64,000 nucleotides of DNA. Source: Saccharothrix saharensis. Lineage in GTDB: Bacteria > Actinomycetota > Actinomycetes > Mycobacteriales > Pseudonocardiaceae. The stretch lies in NCBI RefSeq assembly GCF_006716745.1, contig NZ_VFPP01000001.1, forward strand, positions 8,443,386-8,507,385. The letters are read 5' to 3'. This document shows positions 33,434 through 41,501 of the stretch, piece by piece. Position 1 is the stretch's first letter. Each line of letters begins with the position of its first letter. Both the position numbers and the translations under genes were made by a program. The notes beneath the pieces are model-generated. The model made no database searches, had not been told where the DNA came from, and saw only the letters and a list, made by a program, of their open reading frames with translations.

Positions 33434-34465
33434 GTGAACGCGAACAACCGAGTCCTGGTCTACGGCGCCACGGGTCACACGGGGCGCTTCGTCGTCGATG
33501 AACTGCTGCGGCGCGGGCTGACCCCCGTGGTGGCGGGCCGCAGCGCCGAACGCCTGGCCGCCGTCCCCTCCCGGCACGCGGCCCTGGAACGCCGGGTCGT
33601 GGGCGTCGACGACGCGGACCTGCTCCGTCGGGCGGTGGTCGGTGTCGGCGCGGTCGTCAACTGCGCCGGGCCGTTCCTCGACACCGCGCTTCCCCTCGCC
33701 CGCGCCGCCGTCGAGGTCGGCGCCCACTACCTCGACGTCACCGCCGAGCAGCCCGTCGTGCGGGCGCTGTACCGCGACCTCGACGGACCCGCTCGCGCCG
33801 CGGGCGTCGCCGTCGTCCCGGCCATGGCCTTCTACGGTGGTCTCGCCGACCTGCTGGTCACCGCCGCGCTCGACGGCGGGTCGGGGGCCGACGAGGTCGA
33901 GGTCGCGATCGGCCTGGACCGCTGGTGGCCGACCGCCGGCACCAGGACCACCGGCGAGCGCAACACCGCGGCCCGCCTGGTGATCCGCGGTGGCGGGCTG
34001 ACCGCGCTGGAGAGCCCCGCGCCGACGCGCACCTGGTCCTACCCGGCGCCCCTGGGCGACCGGTCGGTCGTGGAGCTGCCGTTCTCCGAGGTGATCACGA
34101 TCGCCCGCCACCTGGACGTGGGCGAACTCCGGTCCTACCTCGACACCGCCTCGCTCGACGACCTCCGCGACGCCGACACCCCGGCGCCGACCCCGACCGA
34201 CGAGCGCGGGCGATCGGCGCAGCGGTTCGTCGTGGACGTCGTCGTGCGCCGGGGCACCACCACCCTCCGGACCACGGCGACCGGCCGTGACATCTACGCC
34301 GTCAGCGCCCCGATCGTGGTCGAAGGCGCCGTCCGCCTCCTCGACGGTCGGCACCGGGGTCCCGGTGCCGTGGCGCCCGGCGAAGCGTTCGACGCCACCG
34401 ACATCCTGTCCACCCTGGGCGCGGACGCCGACGTCATCACCGTCTCGCGCGAGTCTTCTCGATAA
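33434..34465 (+). CDS. Saccharopine dehydrogenase-like NAD(P)-binding reductase
   Basis: The 343-residue protein begins with a Rossmann fold: VLVYGATGHTGRFVVDELLRRG, then VVAGRS as the second strand, and VVNCAGPF. The layout resembles saccharopine dehydrogenase-like and trans-acting enoyl reductase proteins, which in actinomycetes act on varied substrates. The protein lacks clear lysine-pathway context, so a lysine role is unlikely. Start GTG at 33434. Divergent from the GlxA regulator, which likely controls it. Confidence 0.85.
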   Translation: MNANNRVLVYGATGHTGRFVVDELLRRGLTPVVAGRSAERLAAVPSRHAALERRVVGVDDADLLRRAVVGVGAVVNCAGPFLDTALPLARAAVEVGAHYLDVTAEQPVVRALYRDLDGPARAAGVAVVPAMAFYGGLADLLVTAALDGGSGADEVEVAIGLDRWWPTAGTRTTGERNTAARLVIRGGGLTALESPAPTRTWSYPAPLGDRSVVELPFSEVITIARHLDVGELRSYLDTASLDDLRDADTPAPTPTDERGRSAQRFVVDVVVRRGTTTLRTTATGRDIYAVSAPIVVEGAVRLLDGRHRGPGAVAPGEAFDATDILSTLGADADVITVSRESSR

Positions 34466-34729
34466 GAGACCCCTTCTGTGAATCGAGCACTACTCAAACA
34501 GCGGGCGTTGTCCCAACAATTCACCTTGTCGGGGTAGAAGATCACTCGCACGGCATAATGGTCCAGGAGATACTCTTTCCTCGTTCGGGTGACTTCACGT
34601 GGTCGATTCGCGCTGCTAGCGTCGAATCGATCGTGCCACGGAATCGCGCCGCGCAATCACCATCCGCAGCGCGGATTCGCCGTGGCCGCAAGACGGTGAA
34701 TCGTCCGTGACGTGGATTGGGTGGTGCTC

Positions 34730-35371
34730 GTGACCCTCGCGGAACCCGTGGTGGCGCCCGACGCGCCCCGCACCCGGCTGAGCCTCGGCCCGGCCGCCGC
34801 GCGCAACCTCGCCACCACCACCGGGTCCGTGCCGCGGACGCAGGCCGTCTCGTCGCGCCGGCTGCTGAAGGTGCTGCCCCGGATCGAGGCGAAGGGCGGT
34901 GCGTTCCGGGTCGACCGCCGGCTCGGCCACGGGGTCGGCGACGGCCGCGTCACGTTCGTCGACACCGGATCGGGACCGGCCGTCGTCCCCGCGGAACCGG
35001 GCGGGTCGCCGTTGCCGCGCGGGTTCGACGAGCCGGACGTGCCGGCCGCGCCGGCGGACCGGTCCGAGCGCCGCGAGCACGAACCCGGTGACGTGGTGGT
35101 GGAGGCGGGCGCGCGGTCGGACGAGGCGTTCCTGATCGTGCACGGCAGGCTCCACGAGATCGGCGCCGGCGACTACGGCGACCCGACCGAAGGGGTCATC
35201 GGCCCGCACCAGACCGGGCTGCCGCACGAGCGCGAACCCGGCCTGACCGTGAAGGACAGGGGCACCGACGCCAAGGCGGTCACCTCGTACCTCGTCACCG
35301 CCCACCACTCGGTGGCCGTGCTCGTCCCCGACACCCGGGGCGGCCTGGACGACGTCGGGATCACCCGCTGA
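34730..35371 (+). CDS. 3'-truncated EshA-like family 2B encapsulin shell protein
   Basis: About 213 residues. The N-terminus matches the EshA/family 2B encapsulin pattern: LSLGPAAARNLATTT, SSRRLLKVLPRIE, GGAFRVDRRL, VGDGRVTFVDTG. A cyclic-nucleotide-binding insertion follows (EHEPGDVVVEAGARSDEAFLIVHGRLHEIG), but its phosphate-binding cassette is lost (GVIGPHQTG), and the protein ends soon after VLVPDTRG. Known homologues are about 450 residues; here only 62 bases separate the stop from the next gene, so the C-terminal shell domain is deleted. It is probably non-functional as a shell. GGGTGGTG upstream favours this GTG start; 34712 is an alternative. Confidence 0.75.
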   Translation: MTLAEPVVAPDAPRTRLSLGPAAARNLATTTGSVPRTQAVSSRRLLKVLPRIEAKGGAFRVDRRLGHGVGDGRVTFVDTGSGPAVVPAEPGGSPLPRGFDEPDVPAAPADRSERREHEPGDVVVEAGARSDEAFLIVHGRLHEIGAGDYGDPTEGVIGPHQTGLPHEREPGLTVKDRGTDAKAVTSYLVTAHHSVAVLVPDTRGGLDDVGITR

Positions 35372-35433
35372 CGACCCGTCCCGGACCAGCGCGTCACCTC
35401 CAGCCGACGAACAACCCGAAGGAGAACCCCCAC

Positions 35434-36294
35434 ATGACGACGACCACCCCGGCGTCCACCGTCCTGCGCACCGACTACCAGCGGTCCATCGCGGAGTACT
35501 GGAACAACGAGCAGGACCCGGTGAACATCAAGCTCGGTGAGGTCGACGGGATCTACCACCACCACTACGGGCTCGGCGAGTACGACGAGTCGGTGCTGTC
35601 CGGTCCCGAGGAGACCCGCGACGCGCGCATCATCGCCGAGCTGCACCGGCTGGAGAGCGCGCAGGCCGACGTGCTGCTGGACCACCTCGCCCCGATCCGG
35701 CCGGAAGACCGGTTGCTGGACGGCGGATCCGGCCGGGGCGGCACCAGCCTGATGGCCCACGACCGGTTCGGGTGCCGGGTGGACGGCGTGACGATCTCCC
35801 AGAAGCAGGTCGACTTCGCCAACGCCCAGGCCGCGCGGTGGGGTGTGGCGGACAAGGTGGCGTTCCACTTCAGGAACATGCTGGACACGGGTTTCGAGAC
35901 CGGTGACTTCGCGGGCGTCTGGACCAACGAGACGACCATGTACGTCGACCTGTTCGAGCTGTTCGGCGAGTTCTCCCGCCTGCTGCGCCACGGCGGGCGG
36001 TACGTGTGCATCACCGGCTGCTACAACGACGTGACCGGTGGCCGGTCCAAGGCCGTCAGCCAGATCGACGAGCGCTACACGTGCAGCGTGCACGCGCGCA
36101 GCCAGTACTTCAAGGCGCTCACCGCCAACAACCTGGTGCCGATCCAGGTGGTCGACCTGACGCCGCAGACCATCCCGTACTGGGAGCTGCGCGAGCGGTC
36201 GTCGGTGGCGACGGGGGTGGAGAAGTCGTTCCTCACGGCGTACCGGGAGGGCAGCTTCCACTACCTGATGATCGTGGCGGACCGGGTGCGATGA
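35434..36294 (+). CDS. gppmt: Geranyl diphosphate 2-C-methyltransferase
   Basis: The 286-residue protein methylates geranyl diphosphate with SAM to 2-methylgeranyl diphosphate, the first step of 2-MIB synthesis. Family hallmarks are the N-terminal YWNNEQDPVNIKLGEVDGIYHHHYG block, the SAM-binding LLDGGSGRGGTS (about 94-105), and the C-terminal FHYLMIVADRVR. The ATG follows AAGGAG. The stop overlaps the start of the 2-MIB synthase gene by four bases (ATGA), so the two are coupled. It appears intact and full length. Confidence 0.96.
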   Translation: MTTTTPASTVLRTDYQRSIAEYWNNEQDPVNIKLGEVDGIYHHHYGLGEYDESVLSGPEETRDARIIAELHRLESAQADVLLDHLAPIRPEDRLLDGGSGRGGTSLMAHDRFGCRVDGVTISQKQVDFANAQAARWGVADKVAFHFRNMLDTGFETGDFAGVWTNETTMYVDLFELFGEFSRLLRHGGRYVCITGCYNDVTGGRSKAVSQIDERYTCSVHARSQYFKALTANNLVPIQVVDLTPQTIPYWELRERSSVATGVEKSFLTAYREGSFHYLMIVADRVR

Positions 36295-37574
36295 CCGCGG
36301 AGGCGACGCAGGGTCCGGCCGGGCGGGTGTCGCGCGCGCCCGGCCGGCCGGTGGAGGCGCTCCCGGCAGGGCTGCTCGCGACCGGCCTGGCCGCGGGCAC
36401 TCCTGGCGCGATGGCCGGCGCGGCGGAGGGCGGGCCTCTCGACATGGCCCTCTCCGGTGTGGTGCGGGGAGGGCCGTCCGGGCTCGGCACGTCGGCGGCC
36501 CGGCTCGCGGCCCACCTCACGGGCGGCCTCGCCGAGGCCGTTCCGGCCCCTCCCACCCCGTCGGCCACTCCCACTGCCAACCCGGGCTACGTGGAGCGGG
36601 AGTGGGGCGACGGGACCGCGTCCCCGGTCTACGTGCCCGTGGTGGAGCGGATCGACGACGCGCTCGCCGACGAGGTCGACGACCGGCTGGTCCGGTGGGG
36701 CGAGCAGTGCGGCTTCCAGGGCGAAGAGCTCGACCAGCTCCGCAGGGCCGGGTTCGGGCGGCTGGCGATGCTCACCCACACCGACACCGACGACCCGGAG
36801 CAACTGCTGATCGCCGCCCGGCTCAACGCCGCGTGGTGGGCCGCCGACGACCTCTACGCGGACAACACCGACATGGGCGCCACACCCGCCGAACTACCGC
36901 CGCGCCTGGCGCTCGCGATGGCGGCGATGGACCCCGTGGCACCCGCCGGCGAGTTCGACGAGCCGCTGGAGGAGGCGGTCCGCGCCGAGCCGGTGCTGGT
37001 GGCGCTGCGGTCGGCCGTCAAGCACCTGGAACGCGCCGGCACCCCGGCCCAGGTGCAGCGGATCTGCTACTCCACCTTCACCATGTTCGTCAGCTGGAAC
37101 ACCTATGCGGCGTGGCGGTACACCGGCGAGTACCCGCCGGCGTGGAAGTACCTGGCCACCCGGCAGCACGACACCTTCGCCACCTCGATGACGCTGGTCG
37201 ACCCCGTCGGCGGCTACGAGGTGCCGGCCAACCTCTACTACGACCCGCGCGTGCGGCGCGCCATCACCCAGGCGGGCACCGCGTCCGTCCTGATCAACGA
37301 CCTGTTGTCGGTGGCCAAGGACGCGGCGGACGAGAACCCGGTCTGCAACATGGTGCTGCAGATCGCGGCGGACCGGAACTGCTCGATCGAGGAGGCGACC
37401 GAGGCCACCGTCACCCTGCACAACAAGTTCGTCCGCGACTTCGAGGAGCTGCACGCGGAACTCGCCGTCGTGCCGTCACCGGAACTCCACCGGTTCCTGC
37501 GCGGCCTCCGCGCCTGGATGGGCGGCGGTTTCGAGTGGCACAACACCAACCCGCGCTACCGGACCGAGTCCTGA
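36291..37574 (+). CDS. 2-Methylisoborneol synthase
   Basis: The 427-residue class I terpene synthase cyclises 2-methylgeranyl diphosphate to 2-MIB. Residues 1-95 are an Ala/Gly/Pro-rich flexible leader containing GPSGLGTSAARL, like the leaders that direct such synthases into encapsulin shells. The catalytic domain has the Asp-rich motif DDLYADN (186-192) and the second metal motif NDLLSVAKD (N336, S340, D344), in which the usual Glu is Asp. Tyr/Arg near the end (NPRYR) fit the family. It overlaps the methyltransferase by four bases. The partner shell is truncated just upstream. Confidence 0.94.
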   Translation: MTAEATQGPAGRVSRAPGRPVEALPAGLLATGLAAGTPGAMAGAAEGGPLDMALSGVVRGGPSGLGTSAARLAAHLTGGLAEAVPAPPTPSATPTANPGYVEREWGDGTASPVYVPVVERIDDALADEVDDRLVRWGEQCGFQGEELDQLRRAGFGRLAMLTHTDTDDPEQLLIAARLNAAWWAADDLYADNTDMGATPAELPPRLALAMAAMDPVAPAGEFDEPLEEAVRAEPVLVALRSAVKHLERAGTPAQVQRICYSTFTMFVSWNTYAAWRYTGEYPPAWKYLATRQHDTFATSMTLVDPVGGYEVPANLYYDPRVRRAITQAGTASVLINDLLSVAKDAADENPVCNMVLQIAADRNCSIEEATEATVTLHNKFVRDFEELHAELAVVPSPELHRFLRGLRAWMGGGFEWHNTNPRYRTES

Positions 37575-37584
37575 CGTGGGTTCC

Positions 37585-37621
37585 GGCGTCGGCGAGGGGT
37601 CACGGCCCGCTCGCCGACGCC
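37585..37621. terminator. Hairpin between convergent genes
   Basis: GGCGTCGGCGAG (37585-37596) and CTCGCCGACGCC (37610-37621) form a perfect 12-bp stem with a 13-base loop, located between the stops of 2-MIB synthase and the convergent small secreted protein. Position and strength suit a bidirectional terminator; no long T-run follows. Confidence 0.6.
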
Positions 37622-37631
37622 CGGGTGGTGC

Positions 37632-37895
37632 CTACTCGCCGCGTGCCTGGCACGCCTCCAACGCCCACTGCTGCCGGCCGTACTCCTGGTAGAAGATGCG
37701 GTAGCAGCCGGTGAGGGAGTCCGAGTCGCACGCGTCGTGGGCGATCCACGCCTCGGCGTCGTGGTCGGTCGCGATGGTCATGCACGCGCCGAAGTCGCGC
37801 GGTGCCGAGGCCGCGTACGCCGACATGGGCACGAAAGCCCCGGCCAACGCGAAGGCGGCGCCCACTACCAAGCCCTTCGACAACAATGATCCCAC
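37632..37895 (-). CDS. Small secreted cysteine-containing protein
   Basis: The product is 87 residues from a GTG at 37895 with GGGGAG six bases upstream. A signal peptide (LLSKGLVVGAAFALAGAFVPMSAYAAS) is cleaved near residue 28. The mature part of about 60 residues has four cysteines (CMT, ACDSD, GCYR, ACQAR), which suggests two disulfides. Family unknown. A longer frame to an ATG at 37913 exists but lacks the ribosome site. Confidence 0.65.
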   Translation of the reverse strand: MGSLLSKGLVVGAAFALAGAFVPMSAYAASAPRDFGACMTIATDHDAEAWIAHDACDSDSLTGCYRIFYQEYGRQQWALEACQARGE

Positions 37896-38056
37896 GGTTG
37901 ACTCCCCATACATCTCGTCCGGTTCGACGGCCCCAGTACACGCACCACCCGTCGACCTCGCCACCGGGGCGAGAGGGAATCCGACCTCCGCGCGACGAAT
38001 TCCCCCGATCCGTGCGAATTCCGTCGTCGCGCATCACGTGGAGTGCCGATAACGCG

Positions 38057-38464
38057 TTATCGACGGCGTCGGCCACGACCACGTCGGGTGCACAATGCCG
38101 TGCCACCCGCCGCGAGCCCCGACACCCCGCCGTACAGCCACGCCCCACCGGGGGCGTGCAAGGCGAGGATCGCGATGACGGCGGCGACGACCGCGACGGC
38201 CGCCACGGCACCGCCGAGCGCCCAGCGCAGCAGCGACAACGCGTTGCGGGTGCGCTGCTCGTCGGCCAGGACGTAACCGAGCAGACCGGGCGCCGGACGG
38301 CCGGGCACCGACCGGTCCGGCGCTGACCGGTCCAGCGCCGACAGGTCGGGTTCCGAGTAGTCCGGCTCCGAGCGGTCGGGTGTCGGGCGGTCGGGTGTCG
38401 GGCGGTCGGGTGTCGGGCGGTCGGGTGTCGGGCGGTTCGGGCGACGCGCGGGAGTGGTGGGCAC
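38057..38464 (-). CDS. Small membrane protein with N-terminal pentapeptide repeats
   Basis: The 135-residue product starts at a GTG six bases after the WhiB stop, so it is probably the third gene of the sigma-WhiB operon. Residues about 12-58 are built of PTPDR-type five-residue repeats (RPTPD, SEPDY, SAPDR), a disordered acidic/Pro segment. A short conserved-looking helix LLGYVLADEQRTRNALSLLRW leads to two membrane segments (GGAVAAVAVVAAVIAILAL and WLYGGVSGLAAGGTAL). No signal peptide. It could be a regulator or anti-sigma-like anchor for the sigma factor, on position only. Confidence 0.65.
   Translation of the reverse strand: MPTTPARRPNRPTPDRPTPDRPTPDRPTPDRSEPDYSEPDLSALDRSAPDRSVPGRPAPGLLGYVLADEQRTRNALSLLRWALGGAVAAVAVVAAVIAILALHAPGGAWLYGGVSGLAAGGTALCTRRGRGRRRR
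38372..38431. repeat. Four exact 15-bp tandem copies in a coding region
   Basis: The unit GCGGTCGGGTGTCGG is repeated four times without mismatch, inside the membrane-protein gene, where each copy encodes five residues (PTPDR register). Divergent copies continue on both sides. Copy number change would keep the reading frame. Confidence 0.85.
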
Positions 38465-38470
38465 TGTCCC

Positions 38471-39073
38471 TCACCCCGCCGCCGCGTCGTCGGAGCCGTG
38501 TTCGCGGCGAGCGAGGTCGAGCAGCTCCCGCCACGACGTGACATCCGGCCTTCGACGCAGCAGTGCTCGCCGTTCCCGCTCCGTCATGCCGCCCCACACG
38601 CCGAACCCGATCCGGTTGTCCAGCGCCTCGGCCAGGCACTCGGTCCGCACCGGGCACCCCAGGCAGACGAGCTTCGCCTTGCGCTGCTCGGCACCGCGGA
38701 CGAAGAGCTGGTCCGGCTCCTCGTCGCGACAGGACGCCCGCGCACGCCAGTCGTCCGTCCGGGCGGGCGGGCGCACGACCACCGCGGTGGGCAGCCGGGG
38801 CCCCCACCCCTCGTCCGCCGCGGACGGGTTCTCCGTGAGGTCGACGGCGACGGCGACCAGGAGGTCGGAGAGCTCCGCAGGTGCCATCCGCGCCTCCGCC
38901 GACCCGGCTCCGACCGCCGACCCGCGCCGGCCGGTCGTCCGCGGTGCCTGCTCACCGGCCGAACCGGCGAGGAGGCGGTTCTCCAGGTCCTCCTGCGCCG
39001 CGCCCAGGTCGTAGTCGGCGTAACGCGCGTCCAGGTCCGCCGCGATCCGGCGCAGCGTGTCGTCGATGTTCAC
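38471..39073 (-). CDS. WhiB-type iron-sulfur transcription factor with long N-terminal extension
   Basis: The 200-residue protein has the WhiB cluster ligands C115, C137, C140 and C146 (C-x21-C-x2-C-x5-C), the G-V-W-G-G turn (158-162) and a basic tail (ERRALLRRR). WhiB proteins are usually 80-130 residues; here about 110 residues precede the first cysteine, mostly helical (DDTLRRIAADLDARYADYDL; AELSDLLVAVAVDLTENP). It binds a 4Fe-4S cluster and usually a sigma factor. The GTG start overlaps the sigma-factor stop by four bases and has GGAGGAGC upstream, so the two are coupled. Confidence 0.93.
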   Translation of the reverse strand: MNIDDTLRRIAADLDARYADYDLGAAQEDLENRLLAGSAGEQAPRTTGRRGSAVGAGSAEARMAPAELSDLLVAVAVDLTENPSAADEGWGPRLPTAVVVRPPARTDDWRARASCRDEEPDQLFVRGAEQRKAKLVCLGCPVRTECLAEALDNRIGFGVWGGMTERERRALLRRRPDVTSWRELLDLARREHGSDDAAAG

Positions 39074-39639
39074 CGCTCCTCCTTCCGTCGGTCGTCGTGG
39101 TCCTCGAGCCGCCGTCGGGCGTCCGACAGGTGGGAGTGGACAGCGGACGGGCTGATCCCGAGGTACCGGCCGATCTCCGCGACGTCCTCGCCGAGCAGGA
39201 CGCGCATCTCCAGGCACTCGGCCTGTCGCGGGGTCAGCCGCGCGAGCATCCGCCGGAAGTCGAGCCGGGCCACGAGGCCGGCGACGTCGTCGGGCGCGGT
39301 CCAGCCGTCGGCCTGGTCCGCCACCGGCACCGGTTGTCTGCCGCGCTCGCGCCGGAAGTCGACGAGCGCGTCCCGCAGGACCTTGAACGCGAACGCCTCG
39401 GGGGAGCGGGCGGCCCGGAGCGCGGTTCGGGCCCGGTACAGGGCCAGGAAGGCGTCGCTGACGACGTCCTCGGAGTCGTGCCGGGTGAGCCCGCGCAGTG
39501 CCAGGTACTTGAGGAAGGTCACGCGGTGCGCTCGGTGGAACTCCGCGAACCACGTGTCCGACAACTTCCGGGCCCGACAGGTCCGAGCGTCACGCGGGCA
39601 CGCGCACGACGCGCGCGGACACGTGCTCATGCTGGTCAC
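39070..39639 (-). CDS. ECF-type sigma factor with Cys-rich N-terminus
   Basis: The 189-residue protein has sigma region 2 (FLKYLALRGLTRHDSEDVVSDAFLALYRAR) and region 4 (LTPRQAECLEMRVLLGEDVAEIGRYLGISPSAVHSHLSDARRRL). The N-terminus bears four cysteines in 15 residues (CPRASCACPRDARTC; C7, C12, C14, C21), rare in ECF factors and suited to metal or redox sensing. The GTG at 39639 has GAGG five bases upstream; ATG 39630 and GTG 39645 are alternatives. Coupled to WhiB downstream. Confidence 0.9.
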   Translation of the reverse strand: MTSMSTCPRASCACPRDARTCRARKLSDTWFAEFHRAHRVTFLKYLALRGLTRHDSEDVVSDAFLALYRARTALRAARSPEAFAFKVLRDALVDFRRERGRQPVPVADQADGWTAPDDVAGLVARLDFRRMLARLTPRQAECLEMRVLLGEDVAEIGRYLGISPSAVHSHLSDARRRLEDHDDRRKEER

Positions 39640-39936
39640 GACCACCTCACCCCGCCATCAGCCACCGTGCCCGACCGGCTGTCGCCCACCGTTCACCTCC
39701 CATGCCGTCGCACGGTGCCGGTTCGTCCAGGCGATCGGTCGGACTTCACTCGTTCGTCGCAGCCCTTCCTCCTGCCCCACAAGGCCGCGCACGCCCGGAT
39801 CGGCAGGGGTTCGCGCAGGTCGGGGGCACCGGACATGGATGGCCGGTCGATGGCCTCACGGTGGCCTGGTGATGGCCGCCCCACTGCGCCGAGCATCGGT
39901 CGCCACGAGCCCCGACGAACTGGTGGGAGCGCACGA

Positions 39937-41088
39937 ATGATCGACGACCCGGTCGCGGCGATGGCGGGCGAGGTCTCCGCGGGGGTGGCGGAGATGGCCG
40001 ACGCCATCACGGCGGTGCTCACGGAGATCGACGTCGCCGGGCAGGCGGTCGTCGCCGCGTTGAACGCCGCGTTGGCGGGCGCCCGCTACCCGGTCGCCTC
40101 GGCCGGCGCGGCCGAGGCGGCCTCGTCCGGGCCGACCAACTGGGCGGCCTACAGCCACGACGAGCTGTACCGGATGCTGCGGGAGCAGGCGGACGTCGGC
40201 GGCGTCAGCGAGATCGCCGCCGAGTGGGCACGCCACGCCGACGCCCTGACCGGCCACGCCGACACGTTGCGCGAGCAACGCGCGGCGCTCGCCGCGAACT
40301 GGCAGGGCAGGGCCGCCGAACGGGCGGCCGAGCGGATCGACCAGCTCGCCGGGCTGGTCGGCGCGATCGGCGCGCGGGCCCGCCAGGTCCGGCAGGCCGC
40401 GCAGGACTCGGCGGACGCGCTCGCGCTGGCCCGCAACACCATGCCCCCGCCGCCCGGACAACCGCCGCTCACCGCCGCGAGCGACGTTCCCGACACCGTC
40501 CGCCCGCCCGGCGGCACCGCCCCGGACGACGGCGTGGTGTTCGCGGTCGGGGCGGTGTTCACCGGCGGCACGAGCATGTTCGACGCCGACTTCCTCTCCG
40601 GCTCCGCCAAGTCGCGGGCCGAGGAGGTGATGCGCGGCTACGAGTCGAGCCTGCGCGGCAGCGACGCGCTGATCACGCCGCCGGTCGAGGCCGCGGTGGG
40701 CGAGACGGACCTGGGCGGCGTGACGACCACGGCCGGCGTCACGCCGGGCGCTGCGGCCGCGGGTGTGCCCGGTGGTGGCGGTGGGAGCGCCGGCGGTGGT
40801 GTGCCGTGGTCCCAGCTCACCCACGGCGGTGCCCCCGACCACGGTGGTGCGACCGGCCGGATCCCGGTCCCGCCCGGTGCCGGCGCGCCCGTGCTCCACA
40901 ACGCCGTGAACCACCTCCAGGCGTCCGGACGCGGGCCGGGCGCTGCGGCCGGTGCGGGGTTCGCACCTTTCATGACCCCGATGGCGAGGTCGGACGGCGA
41001 CAAGGACCACAAGCGGCAGCAACCGAACGTCGTGCGGGGTCTGTTCGACGACGACCGGGTCCCCAGCAAACCGATCATCGGCGAATGA
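39937..41088 (+). CDS. PPE/WXG100-like ESX substrate
   Basis: The 383-residue protein has an N-terminal helical bundle of about 190 residues with an LAANWQGRAAERAAERID segment, the W-x-G turn typical of type VII substrates. From about residue 180 the protein is Gly/Pro/Ala-rich and ends in a charged tail. This shape fits PPE-like large WXG proteins. It leads the plus-strand cluster, starting 297 bases from the divergent sigma gene, and has only a weak ribosome site. Predicted to be exported or to act in ESX secretion. Confidence 0.75.
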   Translation: MIDDPVAAMAGEVSAGVAEMADAITAVLTEIDVAGQAVVAALNAALAGARYPVASAGAAEAASSGPTNWAAYSHDELYRMLREQADVGGVSEIAAEWARHADALTGHADTLREQRAALAANWQGRAAERAAERIDQLAGLVGAIGARARQVRQAAQDSADALALARNTMPPPPGQPPLTAASDVPDTVRPPGGTAPDDGVVFAVGAVFTGGTSMFDADFLSGSAKSRAEEVMRGYESSLRGSDALITPPVEAAVGETDLGGVTTTAGVTPGAAAAGVPGGGGGSAGGGVPWSQLTHGGAPDHGGATGRIPVPPGAGAPVLHNAVNHLQASGRGPGAAAGAGFAPFMTPMARSDGDKDHKRQQPNVVRGLFDDDRVPSKPIIGE

Positions 41089-41123
41089 CCGGCCAGGCGC
41101 ACGCACGGACAGGGGGAGACGAC

Positions 41124-41501
41124 ATGCCGGACGAGAAATCCGGACGCGGCTACGTGGTCGCGCCCGAGGAGCTGAACGCCCTGCTCAAGACGCTGGGTGA
41201 GGTCGCGGACGCGGTCCGGGAGCTGCTCGCCTCCGCCGAGCGGCTCGGGCGGCGACCGCCGCTGCTGGGCACCTCGCCGTTCGCGCTGGTGCTGGCCGAC
41301 CGGCTGCGCGCCACCGCGGGCGAGGTCGGGCTGACCGGTGAGCTGGGCACCGCGGAACGCCACCTGCGGGACTACCACCGGTCGCTGATCTCGGCGCTGT
41401 CCGGCTACGTCGACCTCGACGAGACCGTGTCGGCCACGCTCGGCACCGCGAAGACCGTGCTCGACACGGCCGCGGACGGGGCGGGGAGGTTGCTCCCGTG
41501 A
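41124..41501 (+). CDS. Small helical ESX-associated protein
   Basis: 125 residues from the ATG at 41124, which follows GGGGGAGACGAC. The protein is almost entirely helical (LNALLKTLGEVADAVRELLASAERL; FALVLADRLRATAGEV), about the size of a WXG100 partner, but lacks a WXG motif. It could be a partner or effector of the preceding protein. Its stop overlaps the next GTG by four bases. Confidence 0.65.
   Translation: MPDEKSGRGYVVAPEELNALLKTLGEVADAVRELLASAERLGRRPPLLGTSPFALVLADRLRATAGEVGLTGELGTAERHLRDYHRSLISALSGYVDLDETVSATLGTAKTVLDTAADGAGRLLP

Noticed and set aside
34500..34620. Promoter TTGTCG with CATAAT upstream of the 2-MIB operon
   Set aside because: The two elements are 22 bases apart, too far for a normal promoter; the low GC content alone is not sufficient.
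36006..36290. Upstream extension of 2-MIB synthase
   Set aside because: It overlaps the methyltransferase in another frame. The ATG at 36291 overlaps the methyltransferase stop in the usual ATGA coupling.
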